DNA of 64,000 bases from Paracoccus shandongensis. GTDB lineage: Bacteria > Pseudomonadota > Alphaproteobacteria > Rhodobacterales > Rhodobacteraceae. Under the pieces are notes generated by a model. It was not told where the DNA came from. It searched no databases and saw only the letters and a program-made list of their open reading frames with translations. Position 1 is the first letter of the stretch. Every line of letters begins with the position of its first letter. Shown one piece after another: positions 16,741-26,710 of the stretch. Made by a program: the position numbers and the translations under genes. The stretch spans positions 248,001 through 312,000 of the forward strand of contig NZ_JAFLRK010000001.1 of NCBI RefSeq assembly GCF_017315735.1, read 5' to 3'.

Positions 16741-17657
16741 CCGTGATCTATGACCGCGTGGCGCTGATCGGGCTTGGCCTGATCGCCGGATCCATGTCCC
16801 ATGCCATCCGCGAAGGCGGGCTGGCGCGCGAGGTCGTGGGCCATGCCCGCAGCGCCGAGACGCGGGAAACCGCGCGCGAGATCGGCTTGTGCGACCGTGT
16901 CGCCGACAGCGCGGCCGAGGCGGTGGCAGGCGCCGACCTGGTCGTCCTGGCCGTGCCGGTGGGCGCCATGGGCGCGGTCGCGGCCGAGATCGCGCCGCAT
17001 CTGAAGCCCGGCGCGACCGTCACCGATGTGGGTTCGGTCAAGCAGTCGGTCGTCGACGCCGTCGCCCCGCATATCCCCCCGGGGGTGCATTTCGTGCCGG
17101 GCCATCCGCTGGCGGGCACGGAACATTCCGGCCCCCGCGCGGGCTTTGCCAGCCTGTTCCGCAACCGCTGGTGGCTGCTGACCCCGCTGCCCGACAGCGA
17201 CCCGCAGGCGGTCGAGCGCCTGTCGGATCTGGTGCGAGCCATGGGGGCCAAGACCGACCGGATGGAGGCCGCGCATCACGACCTGGTGCTGGCCGTCACC
17301 AGCCATGCGCCGCACCTGATCGCCTTCACGATGGTCGGGGTCGCCGATCACCTGCGCCGCGTCACGGACGAGGAGATCATCCAGTATTCCGCCGCAGGCT
17401 TCCGCGACTTCACCCGCATCGCCGCCAGCGACCCGACCATGTGGCGCGACGTGTTCCTGCACAACAAGGAGGCGACGTTGGACATCCTGGGCCGCTTCAC
17501 CGAGGAGCTGTTCGTCCTGCAACGCGCCATCCGCATGGGCGACGGCCAGCAGCTGTTCGACTATTTCACCCGCACCCGCGCCATCCGCCGCGGCATCATC
17601 GAGGCCGGTCAGGACACCGCCGCCCCCGACTTCGGTCGCGTCGCGACGGGCAGCTAG
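16737..17657 (+). CDS. tyrC: Prephenate/arogenate dehydrogenase
   Basis: The 306-residue protein oxidatively decarboxylates prephenate or arogenate on the route to tyrosine. An NAD(P)-binding fold opens the protein (VALIGLGLIAGSMSHAIREGG), followed by TDVGSVKQSVVDAV and the family signature FVPGHPLAGTEHSGP with the catalytic His. The frame is open further upstream, but the real start is the ATG that overlaps the hisC stop. There is no ACT domain, so no obvious feedback site. The stop overlaps that of the convergent DUF2125 gene by 4 bp. Prephenate or arogenate preference cannot be told from sequence. Confidence 0.92.
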   Translation: MTVIYDRVALIGLGLIAGSMSHAIREGGLAREVVGHARSAETRETAREIGLCDRVADSAAEAVAGADLVVLAVPVGAMGAVAAEIAPHLKPGATVTDVGSVKQSVVDAVAPHIPPGVHFVPGHPLAGTEHSGPRAGFASLFRNRWWLLTPLPDSDPQAVERLSDLVRAMGAKTDRMEAAHHDLVLAVTSHAPHLIAFTMVGVADHLRRVTDEEIIQYSAAGFRDFTRIAASDPTMWRDVFLHNKEATLDILGRFTEELFVLQRAIRMGDGQQLFDYFTRTRAIRRGIIEAGQDTAAPDFGRVATGS

Positions 17658-18595
17658 GGCACGGGCCAGGGCGGGGCCGACCCGATCTCGATCGTGCCAA
17701 GGAACATCCGGCCCCCGCGTATCTCCAGCGGGATGCGGACCTGGCCCGTTGGTGCGGGCGGCATGGGCGGCCAGTCCGCCCCGTTGTCCGCGAAATCCAT
17801 CTGTCCGACCCGGTTCAGCATGGCCCGCGCCAGCAGGCGGACCTTCGGCGGGATTGACCCCGCCTCGATGGCCCGGTCCAGCATGGCGGCGGCATCGCTG
17901 CCGTAGAGCGCCACGCGTCCCTGGGCCAGCCCCTCCGCGTCCTTGCTCAACTGCCCGACCAGCCGCACCGTGAAACCGCCCGTGTCGATCTTAAGCCCCT
18001 CGGCCATGACGCCCAGCACGGCGGGCGGCGTTTGCGTCGCAAGGCCCGGTGCGCGATCCAGCCACAGGCGCAGCCCGCCGGTTGCCGACCTGGCTTGCGG
18101 CAGGCGCAGGTCGGGAAGGTCGATCTGCACCTGAAAGGGATGGCCCCCGATCCGGTCATCCGCCACGGCGCGCGCCGTCACGGTGCCCCGCCCGGACAGC
18201 GGCGCGCCGTCCAGCGCCAGGGCGGCAAAGGATGCGCTGGCCCGCCTTGCCGCGCCGAAAGGCGACAGCGTCACGGTTGCATCCGCATCCTCCATCCCTA
18301 TCTGCCGCCGGCCGGTCGGGGCGTCGAGAACAGCCGTCTCGGGCAGGTCGGCGCGCAGGGTCGTCGGCGTCAGGGGCGTCACCCACAGGTCCAGCCTGGG
18401 CAACCCTAGCGGCCCCGCCTGCGTCTGCAGCACCGCGCCCGACAGCGCCAGCCCAAGCCGCCCCCATCCCGGTTGCGAGGCGATGCTGTCGGCCTGCACA
18501 TGCCGCCGCGCCTGCGCGACCAGCAGGGGTTCGGCCGCGAACCACAGCCCGCCCACGGCCAGCACGATCATCAGAAGCAGCCTTGGAATCATCAT
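17654..18595 (-). CDS. DUF2125 domain protein, membrane-anchored
   Basis: A 313-residue protein with an N-terminal hydrophobic anchor (LLLMIVLAVGGLWFA, residues 6-20), then a long periplasmic beta-rich region of repeated strands such as GRLGLALSGAVLQTQAGPLGLPRLDLWV and GRVALYGSDAAAMLDRAIEAG. It matches the alphaproteobacterial DUF2125 family in length and layout; the function of that family is unknown. The AsmA-like strand pattern could mean a role in envelope lipid or outer-membrane homeostasis, but this is only inference. Confidence 0.8.
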   Translation of the reverse strand: MMIPRLLLMIVLAVGGLWFAAEPLLVAQARRHVQADSIASQPGWGRLGLALSGAVLQTQAGPLGLPRLDLWVTPLTPTTLRADLPETAVLDAPTGRRQIGMEDADATVTLSPFGAARRASASFAALALDGAPLSGRGTVTARAVADDRIGGHPFQVQIDLPDLRLPQARSATGGLRLWLDRAPGLATQTPPAVLGVMAEGLKIDTGGFTVRLVGQLSKDAEGLAQGRVALYGSDAAAMLDRAIEAGSIPPKVRLLARAMLNRVGQMDFADNGADWPPMPPAPTGQVRIPLEIRGGRMFLGTIEIGSAPPWPVP

Positions 18596-18647
18596 CCGCC
18601 CACCTGTCCCCTTCCGTCATGGCACGCGCCGTCCTAACTTTCGGTAA

Positions 18648-19223
18648 ATGAACGGGTTCGGGGCGATGCGAAAGATTGAATGGGTCTTCGGCTACGGTTC
18701 GCTGATCTGGGATCCGGGCTTTTCCCCGGTCGAGAGCGCGCGAGCCTGGGTGACGGGCTATGCCCGCAGCTTCTGCCTGCGGTCGATCCAGCATCGCGGC
18801 ACGGCGGCGCGGCCGGGGCTGGTCCTGGGCCTTGACGCGCAGCCGGACGGCGAGTGCAGCGGCCTGGCCCTGCGCATCGCCGATGGCGACCATGACGAGG
18901 TGTTGGCATACTTGCGCGCCCGCGAACTGGTGACGGACGCCTATCAGGAGGCGATCCTGCCCCTGCGGCTGGAGGATGGCCGCCGGGTCGAGGCGCTGGC
19001 CTATGTCATGCGGCGCGATCACGTCCAGTATGCGGGCGGGCTGGATCTGGCCGAACAGGCGCGGATCATCGCCCGGGCGCAGGGCGGGCGGGGACCGAAT
19101 GCGGATTATCTGTTCAACACCGCCGCCCATCTGGCGCAGATCGGGCTGGCCGACGCGACCATGGACCACCTGACGGCGGAAGTGCGCAAGTTGCTGGAAA
19201 GCGACAGGAACCCGCCCGCCTGA
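18648..19223 (+). CDS. Gamma-glutamylcyclotransferase (ChaC-like)
   Basis: The 191-residue protein has the ChaC fold signature FGYGSLIW near residue 14 (substrate-binding YGSL), followed by RSFCLRSIQHRGTAARPGLVLGL and SGLALRIADGDHDEVLAYLRARE. ChaC enzymes split glutathione into 5-oxoproline and Cys-Gly in the cytoplasm. The length is typical. Two in-frame ATGs (18648 and 18666) are possible; neither has a strong ribosome binding site. It is divergent from the DUF2125 gene and followed by its own downstream promoter for the next pair. Confidence 0.88.
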   Translation: MNGFGAMRKIEWVFGYGSLIWDPGFSPVESARAWVTGYARSFCLRSIQHRGTAARPGLVLGLDAQPDGECSGLALRIADGDHDEVLAYLRARELVTDAYQEAILPLRLEDGRRVEALAYVMRRDHVQYAGGLDLAEQARIIARAQGGRGPNADYLFNTAAHLAQIGLADATMDHLTAEVRKLLESDRNPPA

Positions 19224-19235
19224 CCGTCGGATCGC

Positions 19236-19264
19236 TTGGCAAGCGGTGGGGTGCGCCCTACACT
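19236..19264 (+). promoter_or_regulatory. Promoter of the MotA/ExbB-like operon
   Basis: TTGGCA (19236-19241) and TACACT (19259-19264) are 17 bp apart and lie just after the chaC stop. Transcription would start near 19271, leaving a leader of about 30 bases to the proposed TTG start at 19303 and excluding the upstream GTG at 19246. Confidence 0.55.
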
Positions 19265-19302
19265 CTCGGCTTGACAGTGTTTGGCCATGGGAATGCGACC
19301 AG

Positions 19303-20676
19303 TTGACCGACCCGACCAGCAGCCAGCGGCCTGACCAGTCCGCCCTTCCGCGCCAAACCGGCGCGGCCAACCGGCGGATCACCGCGACCCGCGCGCCCGG
19401 TCCCGGCCCCGCCCATCCCCGCTTTTCGCAGCCCATCCGCCAGATCGTGCTGATGGTCACGGTGCTGGCGCTGGTGCTGGCGGGGGGCTGGATCGCCTAT
19501 GGCCGCATCCTGCCGATCTTCCGGGCGAACCTGTGGCTGAACGGCATGATCCTGGCGGTCTTTGCCCTGGGCGTCCTGGCCTGTTTCTGGCAGGTGGGCC
19601 AGCTGATCCGGTCCGTCAGCTGGATCGAGCGGTTCGCGGCGCGGCGCAGCAATGCGGTGGAAAAGGGCATCGCCGCGCGGGGCGGTCTGGACACCAGCGA
19701 CCAGCCCCCGCGCCTTCTGGCGCCGCTGGCCGCGCTGCTGGGCACGCGGGGGGCGGCGGGCGGGGTCATCTCGACAGGCGCGGCGGCCTCGATCCTCGAT
19801 TCCGTGGCGACCCGCATCGACGAAGGGCGCGACATCACAAGATACCTGTCCAACCTTTTGATTTTCCTTGGCCTTCTTGGCACCTTCTATGGCCTTGCGA
19901 CGACCATTCCTGCCGTGGTGGAAACGATCCGCAGCCTCGCCCCGCAGCAGGGCGAAAGCGGCATCCAGGTCTTCGACAAGCTGATGAGCGGGCTGGAATC
20001 GCAGCTTGGCGGCATGGCCACGGCCTTTTCGTCGTCCTTGCTGGGGCTTGCCGGATCGCTGGTCGTGGGCCTTCTGGAACTGTTCGCAACCCACGGCCAG
20101 AACCGCTTTTACCGCGAGCTTGAGGAATGGATGTCGGGCTTTACCCGCGTCAGCCTGGCCGGGTCCGAAGGGGATGCCGTGGATCAGGCCGCGCTGGCGG
20201 GGTTCCTGGAACAGATGGCGAGCCAGATGGACCGCCTGCACCAGATGCAGGCCGAACGCGACGATGCCGCCGCCATGGCGGACGAACGCGTGGTGGTCAT
20301 GGCCCAGGCCATCGAGGCGCTGGTCCACCGCAGCGAGGCCGAGCAGGAGGCATCCCTGTCCCGCATCGCCGGGCTGACCGAGGCGCTGTCGCGGCTGGCC
20401 GACGGGCAGGAACGGCTGGTCGGCGGGCAGGACCGGCTGGTCGATCTGGTGCGGGCGGAAACGGAACGCCCCACCGCCCCGCCCCCCGACCTGGGCGGGA
20501 TCGAGGCCGCGCTGAACCGGCTGACCGGCGACCTGACCGAGGGGCGCGAGGAGATGGTGGCGGAACTGCGCTCCGACCTCCTGGTGCTGACGCGTGCGGT
20601 GCGCGCGGCGCGTTTCAACGATCCCTTCCGCGACGATCTGCTGCGCGATCCCTTGATGTCGCGGGACGGGGGCTGA
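19303..20676 (+). CDS. MotA/TolQ/ExbB-type proton-channel protein with long C-terminal coiled coil
   Basis: This is a four-helix stator-like inner membrane protein of about 457 residues. TM1 is near residue 47 (VLMVTVLALVLAGGWIAYG) and TM2 near 76. The conserved channel helices are YLSNLLIFLGLLGTFYGLA (about 180) and GGMATAFSSSLLGLAGSLVVGLLE (about 235). After about residue 270 a long helical/coiled-coil tail extends into the cytoplasm. Start is uncertain: TTG at 19303 fits the promoter and gives LTDPTSSQRP; the longer GTG start is unlikely. The partner is the OmpA/MotB-like gene 3 bp downstream. It is longer than TolQ/ExbB; the tail recalls ZorA, but no other Zorya genes are present. Confidence 0.85.
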   Translation: MTDPTSSQRPDQSALPRQTGAANRRITATRAPGPGPAHPRFSQPIRQIVLMVTVLALVLAGGWIAYGRILPIFRANLWLNGMILAVFALGVLACFWQVGQLIRSVSWIERFAARRSNAVEKGIAARGGLDTSDQPPRLLAPLAALLGTRGAAGGVISTGAAASILDSVATRIDEGRDITRYLSNLLIFLGLLGTFYGLATTIPAVVETIRSLAPQQGESGIQVFDKLMSGLESQLGGMATAFSSSLLGLAGSLVVGLLELFATHGQNRFYRELEEWMSGFTRVSLAGSEGDAVDQAALAGFLEQMASQMDRLHQMQAERDDAAAMADERVVVMAQAIEALVHRSEAEQEASLSRIAGLTEALSRLADGQERLVGGQDRLVDLVRAETERPTAPPPDLGGIEAALNRLTGDLTEGREEMVAELRSDLLVLTRAVRAARFNDPFRDDLLRDPLMSRDGG

Positions 20677-20679
20677 CCC

Positions 20680-22359
20680 ATGGCCCTGCGCCGCGCCGCA
20701 TCCGGGCACCGCTTTTCGGCCAATATCTGGCCGGGCTTCGTGGATGCCTTGGCCACGCTGCTGATGGTGCTGGTCTTCGTGCTGACGATCTTTACCGTGA
20801 TGCAGTCGGTGCTGCGCGAACAGATCACCGACAAGGACGACACCATCGCGGAACAGGACGAGACGATCGCCGGGCAGACCCGCACGATCTCGGCCCAGGA
20901 GCGGCGGCTGGAACAGCTTGGGCAGCAGGTGTCCGCGCTTGGGCAGGCCCTGACCGCGTCCGAGGATCGCGGCGCCGATCTGCAAGGCCAGTTGGCCGAT
21001 GCCGAGGCCGAGGCGCGCGACCGCGCCGCCCGCATCGCGCGCCTGTCCTCGCAACTGGAAAGCAGCCAGGGGGAACTGGCGCAGGCGCGTTCCCGGCTGA
21101 CCGACTTCGAGGCCGAGGTCGCGGCGCTGATGGCCGCGCGCGCGGCGGACCAGGAACAGGCGCGGGTGCAGCAGCAACAGGCGCAGGCGCAACTGGCCCA
21201 GCAGCAAAGCCGCGCCAGCGCCGCCGAACTGGCCGTGGCCGCCGCCCGCCGGGAAATCGACGCCCAGGCCGAACAGGCCCGCCTTGCCGCCGCCCGCCGC
21301 GACGCGCTGGAGGCGCTGGTGGCCGACCTGCGCCAGAAATCCGAGGCGTCTGAGGCCAAGGCAGGCGACATGCAGACCCGGTTGACCGAGGCCGAGGCCG
21401 CCCGCCTGACCGATGCCGAGGCCGCGCGCGCCCTGCGCGAACGGCTGGAAAGCGCGGATGCCGAACTGGCCGCCATGACCCTGGCGCTGGAGGAAAGCCG
21501 CAAGCGCGCCGAGGAAACCCTGACCCTGCTGGCCGCCGCCGAAGCCGCGCGCGACCAAGCGACCGCCCAGGCCACCCGCAGCCTGACCGAGGCCGAGCGG
21601 CAGGCCGCGCTGCTGGCCACGGCGGAAAAGGCGCTGGCCGACCAGACGGCGCTGTCGGACGACGGGCAGCGGCGGGTCGCGTTGCTGAATGAACAGGTGG
21701 CCTCGCTGACCGCGCAACTGGGATCGCTTCAGGCGCTTCTGGATGCCGCAGGGGATGAGCAGAAGCAGGCGGAACTGCGCGTCGAGAGCCTGGGGCAACA
21801 GTTGAACGCCGCCCTGCTGCGCGCGGCCGAGGAAACCGACCGCCGCCTGACCCTGGAGGAACAGGCCCGCCAGCGCGCCGAGGAGGAGGCCAAGGATCTG
21901 GCCCGCTATCGGTCTGAATTCTTCGGCCGCCTGTCCGAGATCCTCTCGGGGCGCGAGGGCGTGCAGGTGGTGGGCGACCGCTTCGTCTTCCAGTCCGAGG
22001 TGCTGTTCCCGCCCGGCGCCACGACCCTGTCCCCCGAGGGGCGCGACCAGGTCGCCCGCGTGGCCCGGATGCTGTCGGACATCGCTGACGACATCCCGCC
22101 GGAAATCGACTGGATCATCCGCGTGGACGGCCATACCGACAGCACGCAACTGTCCGGCACCGGGCGTTATCGCGACAACTGGGAACTCAGCCAGGCCCGC
22201 GCCCTGGCCGTCGTGCGCTACATGACCGACGAGCTGGGCTTTCCGGCCAACCGCCTTGCCGCCACCGGCTTTGCCGACACGCGCCCGGTGATGCAGGGCA
22301 CCACCCCCGAGGCGCTGGCGGCAAACCGGCGCATCGAGCTGAAGCTGACCGAACGCTGA
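20680..22359 (+). CDS. MotB/OmpA-like peptidoglycan-binding stator partner with long coiled coil
   Basis: The 559-residue protein has a single N-terminal membrane helix containing a conserved acidic residue, FVDALATLLMVLVFVL, where MotB and TolR bear the proton-binding Asp. Residues ~50-405 are an almost unbroken, Ala/Glu/Gln-rich coiled coil. The C-terminus is an OmpA/MotB domain (VDGHTDSTQLSG, NWELSQARALAVVRYM, ANRRIELKL) that binds peptidoglycan. With the upstream MotA-like protein it should form a proton-driven complex spanning from membrane to cell wall; the coiled coil would bridge the periplasm. The cellular task is not known. Confidence 0.88.
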   Translation: MALRRAASGHRFSANIWPGFVDALATLLMVLVFVLTIFTVMQSVLREQITDKDDTIAEQDETIAGQTRTISAQERRLEQLGQQVSALGQALTASEDRGADLQGQLADAEAEARDRAARIARLSSQLESSQGELAQARSRLTDFEAEVAALMAARAADQEQARVQQQQAQAQLAQQQSRASAAELAVAAARREIDAQAEQARLAAARRDALEALVADLRQKSEASEAKAGDMQTRLTEAEAARLTDAEAARALRERLESADAELAAMTLALEESRKRAEETLTLLAAAEAARDQATAQATRSLTEAERQAALLATAEKALADQTALSDDGQRRVALLNEQVASLTAQLGSLQALLDAAGDEQKQAELRVESLGQQLNAALLRAAEETDRRLTLEEQARQRAEEEAKDLARYRSEFFGRLSEILSGREGVQVVGDRFVFQSEVLFPPGATTLSPEGRDQVARVARMLSDIADDIPPEIDWIIRVDGHTDSTQLSGTGRYRDNWELSQARALAVVRYMTDELGFPANRLAATGFADTRPVMQGTTPEALAANRRIELKLTER

Positions 22360-22362
22360 AGG

Positions 22363-23391
22363 CTATCTGGCGGGTTTTTCCTGGGCCGGTTTGATCGGGA
22401 CGCCCGCCATTTGCTTCAGGTGGCGCTCGATCTCGGAATTGACCTCGGCCCCGACCAGGACAACGGTGGATGCGAACCACAGCCACATCATCAGCGCGAT
22501 CACCGCGCCCAGGGAACCATAGGTCTCGTTGTAGTCGGCGAAGTTCGCGGCATACCAGCTGAACAGGATCGAGGTGATGACCAGCCCCACGGCGGCAAGC
22601 ACCGCCCCGGGCGAGATCCAGCGCCAGCGCGAATCCGGCGCGTCGGGGCCCCAGCGATAAAGCGCCGCCAAAGCCAGAATCAGCACGCCGAACATGATCG
22701 GCCAGCGGATCACCGCGACCCAGGTGCTGGTCGTTTCCGCCAGCGGCAGCATCTGCAACACGATCGGGATGACCGCGATCACGCCCAGCATCAGGACGAT
22801 CAGCACCAGCCCGCCCAGGGTGAAGGCCATAGACACCAGGTTCAGGCGGATGATGCCGCGTGTCTCGGTCTGGAAGAAGGCGACGTTCAGCGCCGACAGC
22901 AGGGCCTTCATCCCGCCATTGGCGGAATAAAAGGCCACCAGCAGCCCCCCGATCCCCGCCAGCGACAGCGCCGCGCCGGGCGAGGACGTGATCGATTCGA
23001 CCTGGCCGCGGATGATGTCCAGCGCCCCCTGCGGCAAGAAGCTTTGCAGCAGGTCCAGATGGCCCGAAATCGTCGCGGGATCGGCGACCAGGCCATAGAT
23101 CGACACCAGCGCCGTGATCGCCGGGAAAAGCGACAGCAGGCCGAAGAAGGTGATCCCGCCCGCGACGGCCGTCACGCGGTCGGTGCCGACCTGGGTGAAG
23201 GTCGCCTTCGCGATCTCCATCCAGTCGTCCTTGCCCAGGTCGCGCAGCCCGATATCCTTGCCCGCCGGATGGGGCCGCGCCGCTGTCCTGGCCTCCGGCG
23301 CCTCGTCGGTCTTCATCCCGAACCGCTGGCGGGTCGGATCGTCCAAGTCGCCGAACAGGGCGTCAAGAACGCCGGGCGTGCTGCTTCTCAT
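22363..23391 (-). CDS. YihY/BrkB-family inner membrane protein
   Basis: The protein of about 342 residues has six hydrophobic helices and the family segments FLPQGALDIIRGQVESI, ALLSALNVAFFQTETRGI, GPDAPDSRWRWISPGAVLAA and YNETYGSLGAVIALMMWLW. YihY/BrkB proteins were once called ribonuclease BN, but the family is a membrane protein of uncertain function. The start at 23391 leaves a 19-bp gap after the upstream gene; an ATG at 23445 would overlap it. The stop lies 3 bp from the stop of the convergent OmpA-like gene. Confidence 0.88.
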   Translation of the reverse strand: MRSSTPGVLDALFGDLDDPTRQRFGMKTDEAPEARTAARPHPAGKDIGLRDLGKDDWMEIAKATFTQVGTDRVTAVAGGITFFGLLSLFPAITALVSIYGLVADPATISGHLDLLQSFLPQGALDIIRGQVESITSSPGAALSLAGIGGLLVAFYSANGGMKALLSALNVAFFQTETRGIIRLNLVSMAFTLGGLVLIVLMLGVIAVIPIVLQMLPLAETTSTWVAVIRWPIMFGVLILALAALYRWGPDAPDSRWRWISPGAVLAAVGLVITSILFSWYAANFADYNETYGSLGAVIALMMWLWFASTVVLVGAEVNSEIERHLKQMAGVPIKPAQEKPAR

Positions 23392-23410
23392 GGCGCTGTT
23401 CCCGGGTCGA

Positions 23411-24127
23411 TCAAAGCCGGTGCGCGCGATCCGAATCGCCTGCATCCCGATGCGCAGGGCCTGGCCTCTCGCCCCGCAGGGCCGCGCGCAACTGGTCGGC
23501 GGTGTCGGCGAATTCGGCCACCACCGCGGTCGCCTGGCGTGCCACGCTGCGGAAGCCGTCCATCGCCGTAGAAACCGACTTGGCCACGCCTTCCAGGCTT
23601 TCCGACAGCCGGGTCGAGGTATGGATCAGATCCTCGACGAAGTTGCCCTTGGGTTTGGACGCCTTGGGTTTGGGGGCTGCACGATGCAGGGACGCCTCGG
23701 CCCGCAGGCGGCTGAACTCCTGGTGGTCGGCGTGATCCTGGGCGCGCACGCGGCGGCGCATCGCCTCGCGCTCGTCCTCGTCCATCTCGACAAAGCGGGG
23801 CGCGTCGAACTTGCGATGGGGATGCTTGGGGCGGGAATCGCCGGAAATGGCGTCGGCGACCTTGCGCACGGCCAGGACGGCCGCCGCCGTGCCGCCCGCC
23901 ACGCCCACCGCGACGCCGCCCCAGACCGCGATCTTGGCGCCCAGCGAGGGGGTGGGCCAGGACGAACGGCCATCGGGCGACACCTTGCCGGACGCGATCA
24001 CGCGCCGCGCCTGGAAGGACGGCTTGGGACCATGGTGCCCCGGGGGCACGGGACGGGGGCCGAAACGGGTTTCGCTGGTGCGGTCGGCCTCGGTCAGGGG
24101 GTGGTCGTCGTCATGGGTCGGATGCAT
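23411..24127 (-). CDS. Hypothetical protein with one membrane segment
   Basis: A 238-residue protein with no family I recognise. Residues ~1-62 are polar and His/Pro-rich. A hydrophobic stretch follows (about 63-88, KIAVWGGVAVGVAGGTAAAVLAV). The rest is charged and helical: MDEDEREAMRRRVRAQDHADHQEFSRLRAEA and later HTSTRLSESLEGVAKSVSTAMDGFRSVARQATAVVAEF, which resembles the amphipathic pattern of phasin-like or methyl-acceptor-type helices. GGAG precedes the ATG at 24127. It is 19 bp upstream of the BrkB-family gene and likely cotranscribed, suggesting an envelope role. Confidence 0.7.
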   Translation of the reverse strand: MHPTHDDDHPLTEADRTSETRFGPRPVPPGHHGPKPSFQARRVIASGKVSPDGRSSWPTPSLGAKIAVWGGVAVGVAGGTAAAVLAVRKVADAISGDSRPKHPHRKFDAPRFVEMDEDEREAMRRRVRAQDHADHQEFSRLRAEASLHRAAPKPKASKPKGNFVEDLIHTSTRLSESLEGVAKSVSTAMDGFRSVARQATAVVAEFADTADQLRAALRGERPGPAHRDAGDSDRAHRL

Positions 24128-24274
24128 GGCTTTTCTCCGGTCTTGTCGGATTGGTCGAATCCTCAACAGCTTGCGCCGCCGGAATGTTCCCTTGTCCCGC
24201 CGGTCGGAAATCGAAAACTTGCCGCCGGGTCATTGCGCCGCTATGCCCGCCCCAACCGGAAAAAGAGGCCCGCC

Positions 24275-25588
<1,314 letters not shown>

Positions 25589-25658
25589 GCGCGCGTAAAC
25601 CGCATGTTAGGAAAGCTCTGCCAGATTGGCCGCGTTGAACGGTCGATCTGGTGGAACG

Positions 25659-26669
25659 ATGACGATACAAACGGGATTGAACCAACGGCAAAAGGCGGCG
25701 GTGATCGTCCGCCTTCTTCTGGATGACGACGAGGCCTCCAGCCTGTCGCGGCTGGACAGCGAAAGCCAGACCCTTCTGGCCGAGGAGATGGCGGGGATGG
25801 AGCTGATCGACCGCCAGACCCGCGATGCGATCATCACCGAATTCTGCGACCGGCTGGAATCGGTCGGCGTGACCTTCCCGGGCGACCTGGACGGCACGCT
25901 GGCGATGCTGGGCCAGCAATTGTCCGAGGACAGCACCGACCGGCTGCGCCGCCGCGCGGTCAACCAGGGCCGGGGCGATCCCTGGATCCGCATCGCGGCC
26001 CTGCCCGCCCCCGCCATCCTGTCGCTTGCCAACACCGAGGCGGTCGAGATGGTGGCGCTGATGCTGTCCAAGCTGCCGGTGGAACGCGCGTCCGAGCTTT
26101 TCGTAGGCCTGCCTCGGGAACGCGCGCGCGCCGTGGCGCAGGCCATGTCCATGACGGCGGGCGTGACGCCCGAATCGCTGCAACGCGTCGGCATGATCCT
26201 GCTGCAAGCGGCCGAGGCCCTGCCCCGGCCCGCGCTCTCCACCCCCGCGACGGACCGGATGGGCGCGATCCTGAACTTTGCCACCGCCGATCTGCGCGAC
26301 GACGTTCTGGACAGCCTTGATCGCCATGATGCCGAATTCGCGGGCAGCGTGCGCAAGGCGATCTTCATCTTCGCCCATATCCCCGCCCGCGTCCTGCCGC
26401 GCGACATCCCGCGCATTGTCCGCGAGGTGGACCAACCCGTGCTGGTCCGCGCCCTTGCCGCCCCCGGCGAGGCCGAGGCCGCGGCGGCCGAGTTCATCCT
26501 GGCAAGCCTGTCGCAGCGCATGGCCGACGGCTTGCGGGAGGAACGCAACGACCTGGGCAAGCTGCGCGCCTCCGACATCGAGGAGGCCATGAACGAGGTC
26601 GTCGCCGCCATCCGCCGGCTGGAGGAAGCGGGCGAGATCACGCTGATCCTGCCGCAGGACGATGAGTAA
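25659..26669 (+). CDS. fliG: Flagellar motor switch protein FliG-like
   Basis: The protein of 336 residues starts MTIQTGLNQRQKAAVIVRLLL and carries the three FliG regions. The N-terminal part would bind FliF, and the middle domain contains ANTEAVEMVALMLSKLPVERASELFVGLP. The C-terminal torque domain includes FIFAHIPARVLPRDIPRIVREVDQPVLVRAL and MADGLREERNDLGKLRASDIEEAMNEVV, where charged residues contact the MotA stator. No other flagellar gene is nearby. It lies between purB (70 bp upstream) and a small membrane gene. This may be a remnant, a paralogue, or a part placed away from a flagellar cluster elsewhere. Family assignment is sound; the role is open. Confidence 0.85.
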   Translation: MTIQTGLNQRQKAAVIVRLLLDDDEASSLSRLDSESQTLLAEEMAGMELIDRQTRDAIITEFCDRLESVGVTFPGDLDGTLAMLGQQLSEDSTDRLRRRAVNQGRGDPWIRIAALPAPAILSLANTEAVEMVALMLSKLPVERASELFVGLPRERARAVAQAMSMTAGVTPESLQRVGMILLQAAEALPRPALSTPATDRMGAILNFATADLRDDVLDSLDRHDAEFAGSVRKAIFIFAHIPARVLPRDIPRIVREVDQPVLVRALAAPGEAEAAAAEFILASLSQRMADGLREERNDLGKLRASDIEEAMNEVVAAIRRLEEAGEITLILPQDDE

Positions 26670-26710
26670 GGGTGCTTGCGCCGCTTGCGCGACGGGCGGA
26701 TAAGGCAGCC

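Noticed and set aside
19258..22149. Minus-strand frame of 963 codons opposite the stator-like pair
   Set aside because: It mirrors the periodic coiled-coil codons of the real genes; the Gly/Gln/Leu pattern is a shadow.
19303..22359. Zorya anti-phage system
   Set aside because: The MotA-like and OmpA-like pair resembles ZorA/ZorB in layout, but no ZorC, ZorD or ZorE gene is present; the neighbours are ChaC and BrkB.
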